Shown: positions 24,252-32,028 of the stretch, piece after piece | How positions within the stretch are numbered: the first letter of the stretch is position 1 | Layout of the letters: each line of letters begins with the position of its first letter | Origin: an uncultured Paludibaculum sp. | GTDB taxonomy: Bacteria; Acidobacteriota; Terriglobia; Bryobacterales; Bryobacteraceae | Assembly (NCBI RefSeq): GCF_963665245.1 | Contig: NZ_OY762268.1 | Location: forward strand, 1-64,000 | Length of the DNA: 64,000 bases | Direction of reading: 5' to 3' | Position numbers and translations under genes: made by a program | The notes under the pieces: generated by a model | What the model saw: the letters and a program-made list of their open reading frames with translations, nothing else | Databases searched by the model: none | What the model was told of the DNA's origin: nothing

Positions 24252-25361
24252 TTAGGCGAACGGGAAAACCGCGTCTTTCAGAGCCAGACCCCGCACCTCG
24301 ATGCGCTTCAGGTCCGCCGTCCCGACGCCCAGACTCTCGGCCAGCAGCAGCATGTTGTCGCAGGTCTTGAACGGGCCCGTGCCCTGGGCCGACCGTGGGT
24401 CGTAGCCCATCGCCGCCGTCGCCACCGTGTCCGCCGTCACCGCGTTCGTCCCCAGAATCAGCAGCCCCGGATTCACGATCTTCAACCCGCGAATCCAAGG
24501 ACCTTCTCCACCCGTCACCGTCTCAATCCCGTCGATAAACGCGATGTCGATCGGCCGGGCTGAGTTCAGTTCCGCCACGATCCGCGGCATGCGATGCCCA
24601 GGACTACGGCTCGACTTCGGATCCAACTCGCTCAAGGTCGCCGGTTGCCGCTTGCCTTCGTGACAAACGCTCACCCGGCCGCTGCCCGGCTTCTCGTTGG
24701 GCCCGTCCTTGCCCGCGTCATCGCCATAGATCGACGCCGGAGTGATGCCGAACATGTTCTTCATCGCCAGCGTGACACCGCACGTCTCGTGGTTCTTCAG
24801 CTTGGCCATCGAGACCATGACGTCGGTCTCTTCATAGGCCATATTCAGGTCATAGCTAGGGAAGATCAGCCCCCCGCCCGGCACCTTCATCCGCGCGTAC
24901 TTCTTTGCCGACCCCAGGGCGTTCGTGTTCTCGAACACCACATTCGCAGCGGCCGACTTCAGCGTCCGCACGTTCCAGCCGGATTCCAGCAGGTACTCCT
25001 CCAGCGGTCCGGCCGACGCCCAGCAGCTCTCGACAAACCGGATCCGCTTCGCCCCGGCCTTGCCCAGCAGATGGGCCATCGCTCCGGCTGTCTTCGGGTG
25101 CGTGTAGTGCGTAACCCCCAACGGACGACCCTGGAACCGCAGGCCCGGGCTGCCGGTTAGGTTCAGCTTGATGGTGACGGTCTTGCCCTTGACCAGCCGA
25201 TCCAGTCCGCCGATCTGGTCGAACATCGTCCCCATGGTGGAGACCAAGTCTTCGTCATAGCTACGGCAGCGAGCCAGCGCGACCGGAGCGGTAGGAGGGG
25301 CGGCCTGCAAAGTGCCTGCGGCGGCCGTGCCCAGAACGGCGAGCAGTTCACGTCGGGTCAT
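24252..25361 (-). CDS. exported DUF362-domain protein
   Basis: 369 aa with a Tat-like signal (MTRRELLAVLGTAAAGTLQA). The remainder is a DUF362 domain: TVTIKLNLTGSPGLRF, GKAGAKRIRFVES, then SMAKLKNHETCGVTLAMKNMFG and a C-terminal GGEGPWIRGLKIVNPGLLILG. DUF362 proteins are widespread and often carry iron-sulfur clusters; no ferredoxin cysteine array is present here, and the activity of the domain is unknown. It is five bases downstream of the GH28 gene, so the two are probably co-transcribed. Confidence 0.75.
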   Translation of the reverse strand: MTRRELLAVLGTAAAGTLQAAPPTAPVALARCRSYDEDLVSTMGTMFDQIGGLDRLVKGKTVTIKLNLTGSPGLRFQGRPLGVTHYTHPKTAGAMAHLLGKAGAKRIRFVESCWASAGPLEEYLLESGWNVRTLKSAAANVVFENTNALGSAKKYARMKVPGGGLIFPSYDLNMAYEETDVMVSMAKLKNHETCGVTLAMKNMFGITPASIYGDDAGKDGPNEKPGSGRVSVCHEGKRQPATLSELDPKSSRSPGHRMPRIVAELNSARPIDIAFIDGIETVTGGEGPWIRGLKIVNPGLLILGTNAVTADTVATAAMGYDPRSAQGTGPFKTCDNMLLLAESLGVGTADLKRIEVRGLALKDAVFPFA

Positions 25362-25366
25362 TGACC

Positions 25367-26707
25367 CTATTGTAAAGCTTCTTTGCCGTTCACCTGGACG
25401 TTGGTCAGCTTCAGGCCCTCGACATGCTCCAGGGTGTCGGGCTTCTCCGCATTCTCGAAGACCGAGTCCTTCACGGTCAGGTCCTTGATCGGGGCGCTGG
25501 CGTACCCTCGCAGGTACAGCACTGACCGCATCTTCTTCACGGTCAGCTTCTCGACGTGAATCCCCCGGATCACCGGCGGGAACTTGCCCTTGTCGCCCTC
25601 CTCGTACGTCAGGTCGACGTCGATCGCACCGCCCGCCACCTGGCCCACGGTGACATTGCGCAGATAGATATCTTCGATGAACCCGCCACGCACGGAGTTC
25701 GTCTTCAGCCGCAGTACCCGGTCGAGATGGGGGCTATCCATGCGGCAGTCCTCGATGAAGACATTCCTGCAACCGCCGGAGATCTCGCTGCCGATGGTCA
25801 CCCCGCCGTGCCCGTCCTTCATATCGCAGTTCCGCACGATGATGTTCTCGCTGGGCACGTCGATCCGCCGCCCATCCCGGTTGCGGCCCGACTTGATCGC
25901 GATGCAGTCGTCGCCCGTGTCGAACTGGCAGTTCTCAATCAACACGTCCGAGCAGCTCTCCGGATCGCAGCCGTCGTTGTTCGGACCATGGCTGTTGATC
26001 TTCACCCCACGCACAATCACGTTCCTGCAGTGCAGCGGGTGGATCTCCCACATCGGCGACCCGACGATGGTCACGCCTTCGATCAGGACGTTCCGGCACT
26101 CGAATGGTTGGATGAAGTTCGGGCGAAGATTCGAACCCTCGCCAAGGACACGCTCCTTCGCGGGCACGTCCCGCTCCGCCATCTCGGCCAGGGCCAGTCT
26201 GGCTTTGTTCTGATTAGGACCGCCACCGCTATTCCGGCTGCCTTTCCACATCCACCAGTGCTGATTGTCCGCCTGCCCATCCAGCGTGCCTTCCCCGGTC
26301 ACAGCGACGTTCTTCTGGCCGTAGGCGTAGATGAGGGGCGAGTAGTTCATGCACTCGAGACCCTCCCAGCGCGTCAGCACCAGGGGCAGGTACTTCTTCG
26401 GATCCGTGTCGAACTTCAGCGTCGCGCCCTTGGCCACGTACAGATTGACGTTGCTCTTCAAGTGGACCGGCCCTGTCAGCCATTCACCCGCCGGCACGAC
26501 AACGCGTCCTCCACCTGCCTTCGCACAGGCTTCCACGGCGTTGCTCACCGAGCCTCCATACTTTGTGATGACAAAGTCCTTTTTCGGAAACGTCGGAGCC
26601 TTGATGCGGGCGAGGATCTGGTCGCGCAGAGCCCAACCCTTGGAATCAGCGGAGAACAGCGGCAGCGCGGCCAAAGCAGCGGAGAAGCGGCGGCGGGTTA
26701 CAGACAT
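25367..26707 (-). CDS. GH28 polygalacturonase-family enzyme, export-targeted
   Basis: 446 aa with an N-terminal twin-arginine-type signal (SVTRRRFSAALAALPLFSA). The right-handed beta-helix domain shows all GH28 catalytic motifs in order: NNDGCDPES (family NTD), DTGDDCIAIKSG (catalytic DD pair), GHGGVTIGSE (G-H-G) and RVLRLKTN (family R-I-K). GH28 enzymes hydrolyse galacturonan or related pectic linkages, so export agrees with a plant-polymer substrate. It is followed at once by the DUF362 gene and preceded by the Fe-alcohol dehydrogenase. Confidence 0.88.
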   Translation of the reverse strand: MSVTRRRFSAALAALPLFSADSKGWALRDQILARIKAPTFPKKDFVITKYGGSVSNAVEACAKAGGGRVVVPAGEWLTGPVHLKSNVNLYVAKGATLKFDTDPKKYLPLVLTRWEGLECMNYSPLIYAYGQKNVAVTGEGTLDGQADNQHWWMWKGSRNSGGGPNQNKARLALAEMAERDVPAKERVLGEGSNLRPNFIQPFECRNVLIEGVTIVGSPMWEIHPLHCRNVIVRGVKINSHGPNNDGCDPESCSDVLIENCQFDTGDDCIAIKSGRNRDGRRIDVPSENIIVRNCDMKDGHGGVTIGSEISGGCRNVFIEDCRMDSPHLDRVLRLKTNSVRGGFIEDIYLRNVTVGQVAGGAIDVDLTYEEGDKGKFPPVIRGIHVEKLTVKKMRSVLYLRGYASAPIKDLTVKDSVFENAEKPDTLEHVEGLKLTNVQVNGKEALQ

Positions 26708-26728
26708 ATCAGTCAGATCATACTGAAA

Positions 26729-27877
26729 TCAAAGCGCCGCGGCGAGGGTGGCCCGCAATTCATCCGAAGTCAGCACAATGGGGTTCGCCTTCATACTGCT
26801 GGCCTTGGCCGCCTTCTCGCAGACATCGTCGACTTCGGCGTTCGTGAGCCCATACGAACCCAACCCAGGAATCCCCAGGTCCTTCGTCAATGCCAAAAGC
26901 CATGGCACGAGGTCGTCGGCCTTGGCCTGGGCGGAGACAAGGATCCGCGCCACCTCTTCATAGCGAGCCAGGGCAGGGTTGCCGGGCTGACGCGTACGCA
27001 ACGCCTCGAGGTTCGTCCTGGTGCAATGCGGCAGCAACGCCGCGCAGACAGCGCCATGCGGGGCAGGGAACATGCCGCCAATCGGCGCCGCGAAGCCATG
27101 CACAGCGCCCAGGCCCGCATTGGCCAGCGACAGTCCGCCCAGGAGACTGGCATAGGACATGGACGTACGCGCCTCCAGGTCCTTGCCGTCCGCACAAACG
27201 CGGCGCAACGCCGAAGCGTGGCGAATGCCGTCCCGGCACCATGCGTCCGTCATCGGATTTGCCCGAATCGATGTGAACGGTTCAATCAACTGGGTGAGCG
27301 CATCCAGCCCCGTGCTGGCCGTGACGGCCGGCGGCAGATCGACAGTCAGTTCGGGATCGACCACCGCCATGGTGGGCAGCATGTGCGGACTGCGCAGGCT
27401 CGCCTTGACGCGATGGGCCGGCGAAGCAAGCACGGCATTGCGCGTCACCTCACTCCCCGTCCCGGCCGTCGTCGGCACGGCAATGAACGGAGCTGAAGGA
27501 TTCGGCAGGGCCTTCCCCCGGCCAACCACCTCCAGGTAGTCCAGCAACTCGCCGGGATTCGTCAGCAGGGCGGCGATGGCCTTGCCTGCGTCAATGGCGC
27601 TGCCGCCCCCGCAGGCGATGACGAAGTTGCAGCGGTCGCGTTTGGCCGCGGTCACACCTGCTGTGACGACATCGAGAGTCGGTTCGCCATCAATGGGAAA
27701 GTGCGCCGCGCCGACCCCGACCGCGTGCAGCTCCACCACGAGCCGGGCCGCATGGCGTGGGGTGCGGCCACTGACGAGCAGCGCGCGCGCACCCATCGAT
27801 TTCGCCGCCGGAGCAACTTCGCGCAGGCACCCGGCGCCGAAGACGATGCGCCGGGCCGTGGCGATGTCAAAGCGCAT
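26729..27877 (-). CDS. iron-containing alcohol dehydrogenase
   Basis: 382 aa from ATG 27877, which overlaps the end of the upstream gene by 11 bases; an in-frame ATG at 27907 would overlap 41. Group III (Fe-type) dehydrogenase: cofactor motif CGGGSAID (89-96), PTTAGTGSE (135-143), and metal region DALTQLIEP (Asp192), AVHGFAAPIGG (His260) and PHGAVCAALLPH (His274). The usual second ligand His (DALTH) is Gln196 here, as in some subfamilies. It oxidises or reduces an alcohol/aldehyde with NAD(P). Substrate not evident; the neighbours suggest sugar-derived compounds. Confidence 0.82.
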   Translation of the reverse strand: MRFDIATARRIVFGAGCLREVAPAAKSMGARALLVSGRTPRHAARLVVELHAVGVGAAHFPIDGEPTLDVVTAGVTAAKRDRCNFVIACGGGSAIDAGKAIAALLTNPGELLDYLEVVGRGKALPNPSAPFIAVPTTAGTGSEVTRNAVLASPAHRVKASLRSPHMLPTMAVVDPELTVDLPPAVTASTGLDALTQLIEPFTSIRANPMTDAWCRDGIRHASALRRVCADGKDLEARTSMSYASLLGGLSLANAGLGAVHGFAAPIGGMFPAPHGAVCAALLPHCTRTNLEALRTRQPGNPALARYEEVARILVSAQAKADDLVPWLLALTKDLGIPGLGSYGLTNAEVDDVCEKAAKASSMKANPIVLTSDELRATLAAAL

Positions 27878-28178
27878 AGCCGTCGTCGCCAGGGAAGCAG
27901 TTTGCATACTTCACGCTGGATCTTGGCTCGGCCATCATGTCGGCGACGGCGTCGCGCCACTTTGCGTAGTGTGCCGTCTCCTTGTGAGCGGCCGCGGCCG
28001 CCGTGTCGCGATAGACCTCGACGAGCACGAATCGCGTGGCATCGTCGAGCTGCCGGTTGACGTCGAAGCGGGCAATGCCCGGCTCCTGGACGCTGTTCGT
28101 TGCGTTTTCCAGCGTGGCCGCCTCAAATGCCTCGACGCACTCCGGCTTGACGTGGACATGCACATGTACAATGAACAT
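27867..28178 (-). CDS. antibiotic-biosynthesis-monooxygenase-fold protein
   Basis: 103 aa, the size of single-domain ABM/LsrG-like proteins. It shows the family beginning (MFIVHVHVHVKPECVEAFEAA), the central RFDVNRQLDDATRFVLVEVY and the AHKETAHYAKWRDAV region containing the conserved His. Such small ferredoxin-like dimers include quinol monooxygenases and the AI-2-degrading LsrG isomerase; no lsr genes are near. Lying between a dehydrogenase and a glycosidase-like gene, it probably handles a small carbonyl or sugar intermediate. Confidence 0.7.
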   Translation of the reverse strand: MFIVHVHVHVKPECVEAFEAATLENATNSVQEPGIARFDVNRQLDDATRFVLVEVYRDTAAAAAHKETAHYAKWRDAVADMMAEPRSSVKYANCFPGDDGYAL

Positions 28179-28186
28179 CGCCCCTA

Positions 28187-30514
28187 TTATGGCTCACGGA
28201 CGAGCCACACCTCGGCTACCTGCGTGCCACGCCCATTGCCCGGCAACCCTGGAGTCTTCTCCCAGCGCAGCCGCAGCGACCCGCTGGCCGTCGCCTGCCT
28301 GGGAATCACGAACTCCACCGGCTCGGTGACGTTCTCGATCTTCCGGAACGGATGCAGCTCATAGCTGCCATTGGCCGTCAATCGCAGGATGCGGCTGGAC
28401 GAGACTTCGCCGCCGTAGATGATGCGCACCTTGTAGCTGGCCGCGGGGTCGAGATGCGGATACAGCATCTCCATCGGGCCGTCGTACATTACCTCGGCAT
28501 GGCTCATGGTGGAGATGCGCCAGTCGACGCCGGGACGCGAAGTATTGGCGAACGCGTTGCGTGGCGACAGCAGACTACCCGGATCCTCTTCGTACGTCTT
28601 GGGCCGTTGCAGGTGCGGCTGGGCGGCGGGATTGCCCAGATCGTCATAGAACCCACCGGGGCCGGGATCGGTCCAGTGCACGATCTGCTGAATCTCCTGC
28701 AGGCGGCTGCGCTCGTCAGGCAGGGCGCGGATGGCGGCGAAGCGCTTGTCCAGCCAGTTGCGGTTGTTGAAGGGGACGTCGATGTTGTCGAGCGTGGCTC
28801 CGCGATCTCTGCCGATGGCCTTGTAGCGCTCGACGCTCAGTTGCATGCGCACCGACTGGTAGAGCGCCTCGGCCAGTTCGAACACGCGTTGCCGTAGCGG
28901 CGACAGGTCGGCCTTCCCATGCAGGATGCGCGACGCGGCGTCCATCGCGGCCATCGATCCGCTACGCGGGGCCTCCTTCAACACGTCCATGGCGGACTCT
29001 TCCGTAGCCGTTTCAGCCAGCCAGCGGCGCCGATTCAGCGCATCGTAGTATGCGCGGTAGAGCGCCTGCTGGAACCGCCAGTTCAACAGGTCGGCCGGCG
29101 AGGCTTGCCTCTCGAGCGATTGAAAGAGACTGAACGTGGGCTCGACGCTCGTGCTCGTCGCCAGCGCACCCTGCCAGTTGCGTTCCAGTCCCTGCAGACC
29201 TTCGGCGAACGATTCGTCGAAGCGGGCATCAATGAAGTAGCGGGCATACTCGCGCAGGGCCGTCGGGATGTCGACGTCCGGATTCCAGCCCATCTCGCTC
29301 CACAGGATCTTGTTGACGTCGTCGTTGCAGCCCTCCGAGTAAGTGAGGAAGCCGATGGTCGACGGCTGCTGATCGTGGAAGATGGCCCGCATCTCCGCAG
29401 GCCGCGGGTTGATTCCTTCCCGCGCATGCGTGAACGCCTCGGGCGCATCCCAGTTGGGCACGGCGAACTGGCACTGCAAGCTATGCGTGATGTCGGGATA
29501 GTTCCGGATGCCATAGCGCGCCGGCACGCGGCGGCGCAGCTCCTGAATGGAGACGCGCACCTGCGGCCCATGCACGATGCCGGTGAGCCACGCGGGCTGC
29601 TTGTCGAGAATCGAATAGAACTCGTCCATCCACTTCTGATCGAAGCCCTGCGGCGAGACCCACATCTGGGCCTTGGGATGGTACTTGCGGAGGCTGGCGG
29701 CCTGCTTCTCCAGCAGGGCCATCAAGGCGTCGGGCTTGGTGTGGCCGGGGTCGCCGCCGGGCACCATCACCGCGTCGAGGCGCGGCAGCTTCTTGAAGAC
29801 CTCGGCCCATTCGTCGATGGCTTTGGTGACCGTTGCGGGATCGTTGTAGTCGCGATCCATGGCTGGGTACCAGACCCAGACGTCCATGCCGTAGGAGTCG
29901 AGGATCCGCGACATCTCGACCATCATGGGCATCTGCGGGATGGGGAAGTGCGGGCTGTCGGGTGCATCGTCGGAGCGCGGCGGGATGAGCTCGACGGCGT
30001 TGGTGCCGAAGACGGCGAGGTCGCGAATGTACTGGTCCCACATGGCCGCGGTCCAGGCGTCGTAACTGTTGGTCTTGGGGCGGTAGCCGAGCTGGTGGCC
30101 GCGCAACTTGTACTTGGGCGTGGTGGTGATTTGAAAGCCGTCAGGCAGGAGGACGGAATCACGATACATGCGCAGCTCGCGCAGCAGGCGACCGGCGCCG
30201 AACAGTGTGCCGCGTTCATCGTTGCCGAGGATCTCGATGGACGAGCCCGACATGCGGATGGTGAAGCCGTCGGCTGGGCCACCCGCGGGATTGCGGCGCA
30301 GCGTGATGGAGGGGCGTCCGGCGGTGGGTGCGGCCACGATGGGCCACTGGAGTCGCGAGCGTTTCGCGACCTCTTCCACGAGAACCTGCGCGGCTTTCTT
30401 CTCGACGGACGAGAGTGCGGCGGGCGCCACAACGACGGCCTGCGATAGATCGGCGGCCGAAAGGGTAGAGATAGTAAGAGCCAGGAGGGCGATGCGTTGG
30501 ATCATGGGCTCCAA
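28187..30514 (-). CDS. large secreted glycosidase-like protein (hexosaminidase/glucuronidase-type N-domain)
   Basis: 775 aa with a signal peptide (MIQRIALLALTISTLSA after MEP). Residues ~25-125 resemble the small domain that precedes the barrel in GH20 and GH67/115 enzymes (AAQVLVEEVAKRS … DGFTIRMSGSSIEILGNDER, GTLFGAGRLLRELR). A TIM-barrel-like region follows (YKLRGHQLGYRPKTNSYDAW, DLAVFGTNAVELIPPR, MDVWVWYPAMD), then a helical domain and a C-terminal beta-sandwich. The catalytic acids cannot be assigned with certainty, so substrate and family number stay open. It heads the minus-strand run that ends at the DUF362 gene. Confidence 0.65.
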   Translation of the reverse strand: MEPMIQRIALLALTISTLSAADLSQAVVVAPAALSSVEKKAAQVLVEEVAKRSRLQWPIVAAPTAGRPSITLRRNPAGGPADGFTIRMSGSSIEILGNDERGTLFGAGRLLRELRMYRDSVLLPDGFQITTTPKYKLRGHQLGYRPKTNSYDAWTAAMWDQYIRDLAVFGTNAVELIPPRSDDAPDSPHFPIPQMPMMVEMSRILDSYGMDVWVWYPAMDRDYNDPATVTKAIDEWAEVFKKLPRLDAVMVPGGDPGHTKPDALMALLEKQAASLRKYHPKAQMWVSPQGFDQKWMDEFYSILDKQPAWLTGIVHGPQVRVSIQELRRRVPARYGIRNYPDITHSLQCQFAVPNWDAPEAFTHAREGINPRPAEMRAIFHDQQPSTIGFLTYSEGCNDDVNKILWSEMGWNPDVDIPTALREYARYFIDARFDESFAEGLQGLERNWQGALATSTSVEPTFSLFQSLERQASPADLLNWRFQQALYRAYYDALNRRRWLAETATEESAMDVLKEAPRSGSMAAMDAASRILHGKADLSPLRQRVFELAEALYQSVRMQLSVERYKAIGRDRGATLDNIDVPFNNRNWLDKRFAAIRALPDERSRLQEIQQIVHWTDPGPGGFYDDLGNPAAQPHLQRPKTYEEDPGSLLSPRNAFANTSRPGVDWRISTMSHAEVMYDGPMEMLYPHLDPAASYKVRIIYGGEVSSSRILRLTANGSYELHPFRKIENVTEPVEFVIPRQATASGSLRLRWEKTPGLPGNGRGTQVAEVWLVREP

Positions 30515-30559
30515 TCATCATATGCAACGAAGCGCCTACGACGAGCGGAGCCCCGGATG

Positions 30560-31681
30560 CTAGAGCAGGTGGAAGCTGACCAGGACTTGTGCTTCCACTG
30601 GAACAGGACGGCCGTTCTTTGTGCCGGGCTTGAAGCGCCACTTGTGGACGGCCTCCACCGCTTTTTCATCGAGACCCATGCCGAGCGGGCCGATGACTTT
30701 GACGGCCGCGATGTGGCCCGCTTCGTCGACGATGATGGCCAGACGGACGGCGCCCTGGAACTTGGCTTTGCGCGCCTCTTCCGAGTACTCGGGTTCGACT
30801 CGGAAGATGGGAACGGGTGCCGTGACACCGCCTCGACCGGCGTAGCCAACTGAGCCGAAGGCATCGTTGCCGGGCCCGTAGCCTGGTCCGATGCCAGGGC
30901 CAACGCCGCCGCGGTCGCCGTCCCCGATGCCGCCGTTCTTGCCCCGGCCATTGGACGGGATGGTGGCTTTGCTGAACGGATCGCCGAAGTTCGGGAGGTC
31001 GACTTTCGGCAACTGCGCGTCAGGCGGTGCCACGATGGTGGCCTCCATGATGAGGCGCGGCGCGGGGTTGTTGATGTCGACGGAAGGTGGCACGAACTGG
31101 CGTGTGGACGCGCGCGCCAGACGGCCCCGGCTTGCCGGCAGCGTCTCGTTCGCACCCCCGCCACCGCCGGCCAGCGTGTCTCGTTGCGGAGTGCGGGGCA
31201 TGAGGTGCGGAGGCCAATAGGGCTCGACCAGCGGCACCATGCTCTTTACTGCCTGCTGCACCTGCGGCGTGGTGCCGAGTGTGAACAGCAGTGCCACGAC
31301 GCCCGCATGCAGGGCGATGGAGACCAACTGCGACGAGCCGCGATAAGGGTCGCGTGAGTAGAGATCGGCTACCTCCACGGGCCGCGACGTGACGGCCAAA
31401 GGAGGCAGCATGGAGGGGAAGAAGGTTTCCTTGAAATTCGTTCCGAGGCGCTGATACCAGGGCTCCGGAGCACGTTGGCCGCGACGGGATGGGTTGCCTG
31501 GCGAAGCAGAATCGAGGCTGGGCGGACGAGCAGCGGGCTGATCGGACATGCGGGACGACGGTCCTTTCCGGCCACGCACTCCCTGCGCCAAGAGAGCGTC
31601 GGCTTCGAGACGATGGACGCACGGGCGTTCAGCCGGTTTCACGAAAGTGAGCGGACCGGTGGATTGCATTTCCCTTGACAT
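30560..31681 (-). CDS. TonB-family energy-transducing protein
   Basis: About 373 aa from ATG 31681. Other possible starts are ATG 31669 and ATG 31549, the last with GGAAAGGA some 12 bases upstream. A single hydrophobic segment (LVSIALHAGVVALLFTLGT) precedes a Pro/Gly-rich periplasmic linker with GPGIGPGYGPGND. The C-terminal ~90 residues are a TonB_C domain: PIFRVEPEYSEEARKAKFQG, then VRLAIIVDEAGHIAAVKVIG and AVEAVHKWRFKPG. It should span the inner membrane and pass energy to outer-membrane receptors. No exbB/exbD is adjacent. It is divergent from the YcaO locus. Confidence 0.85.
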   Translation of the reverse strand: MSREMQSTGPLTFVKPAERPCVHRLEADALLAQGVRGRKGPSSRMSDQPAARPPSLDSASPGNPSRRGQRAPEPWYQRLGTNFKETFFPSMLPPLAVTSRPVEVADLYSRDPYRGSSQLVSIALHAGVVALLFTLGTTPQVQQAVKSMVPLVEPYWPPHLMPRTPQRDTLAGGGGGANETLPASRGRLARASTRQFVPPSVDINNPAPRLIMEATIVAPPDAQLPKVDLPNFGDPFSKATIPSNGRGKNGGIGDGDRGGVGPGIGPGYGPGNDAFGSVGYAGRGGVTAPVPIFRVEPEYSEEARKAKFQGAVRLAIIVDEAGHIAAVKVIGPLGMGLDEKAVEAVHKWRFKPGTKNGRPVPVEAQVLVSFHLL

Positions 31682-31758
31682 GGTTTGAATTGGACTCCAC
31701 AATCATCGAAGTTTGATACGTTTTTGGGGATTTCCCCCTGATTCACGGAGGTAGTGTA

Positions 31759-32028
31759 GTGCCAGGACCAGATCCAAAAATTCTCCGGCCCAAAGTGATC
31801 GCGCTGCAGCGCGACACGGCCGCTCTTCTCAAGCTTCTGGGAGGCGACTCAGATGACAAGTTGCGCTTCTGGGAGATCATCAAGGGCATCACGACGCCTG
31901 TACAGTTGGAGATGGCAAGTCACCAACTGGACGTCATGCAGAATATGGTGAAACAAGTAGCCGCCAGCACCAAGGCCCTGGAGAAAGCTTCCAAGCCAGT
32001 AGCCAGAGCCGCCAAGGGTGGCGCGTAG
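31759..32028 (+). CDS. 89-aa small protein, candidate RiPP precursor or accessory
   Basis: GTG start at 31759 with an excellent GGAGG at 31747-31751. The product is helical, charged and has no cysteine: it opens PGPDPKILRPKVIALQRDTA and ends STKALEKASKPVARAAKGGA. Its stop overlaps the YcaO gene start by 11 bases, so translation is coupled. In TOMM/RiPP clusters a gene in this position is commonly the substrate; however the absence of Cys and the modest Ser/Thr content are unusual for an azole-forming precursor. It could instead be a structural or delivery partner. Confidence 0.6.
   Translation: MPGPDPKILRPKVIALQRDTAALLKLLGGDSDDKLRFWEIIKGITTPVQLEMASHQLDVMQNMVKQVAASTKALEKASKPVARAAKGGA

Noticed and set aside
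28919..30448. Plus-strand ORF of 509 aa opposite the glycosidase-like gene
   Set aside because: Arg/Gly/Val/Asp-rich shadow of the GC-rich minus-strand frame, no domain, no ribosome-binding site.
30560..31164. Second minus-strand ORF within the TonB-family gene
   Set aside because: Overlapping frame of the same gene; its Arg/Ser-rich sequence has no TonB_C pattern, whereas the chosen frame has.
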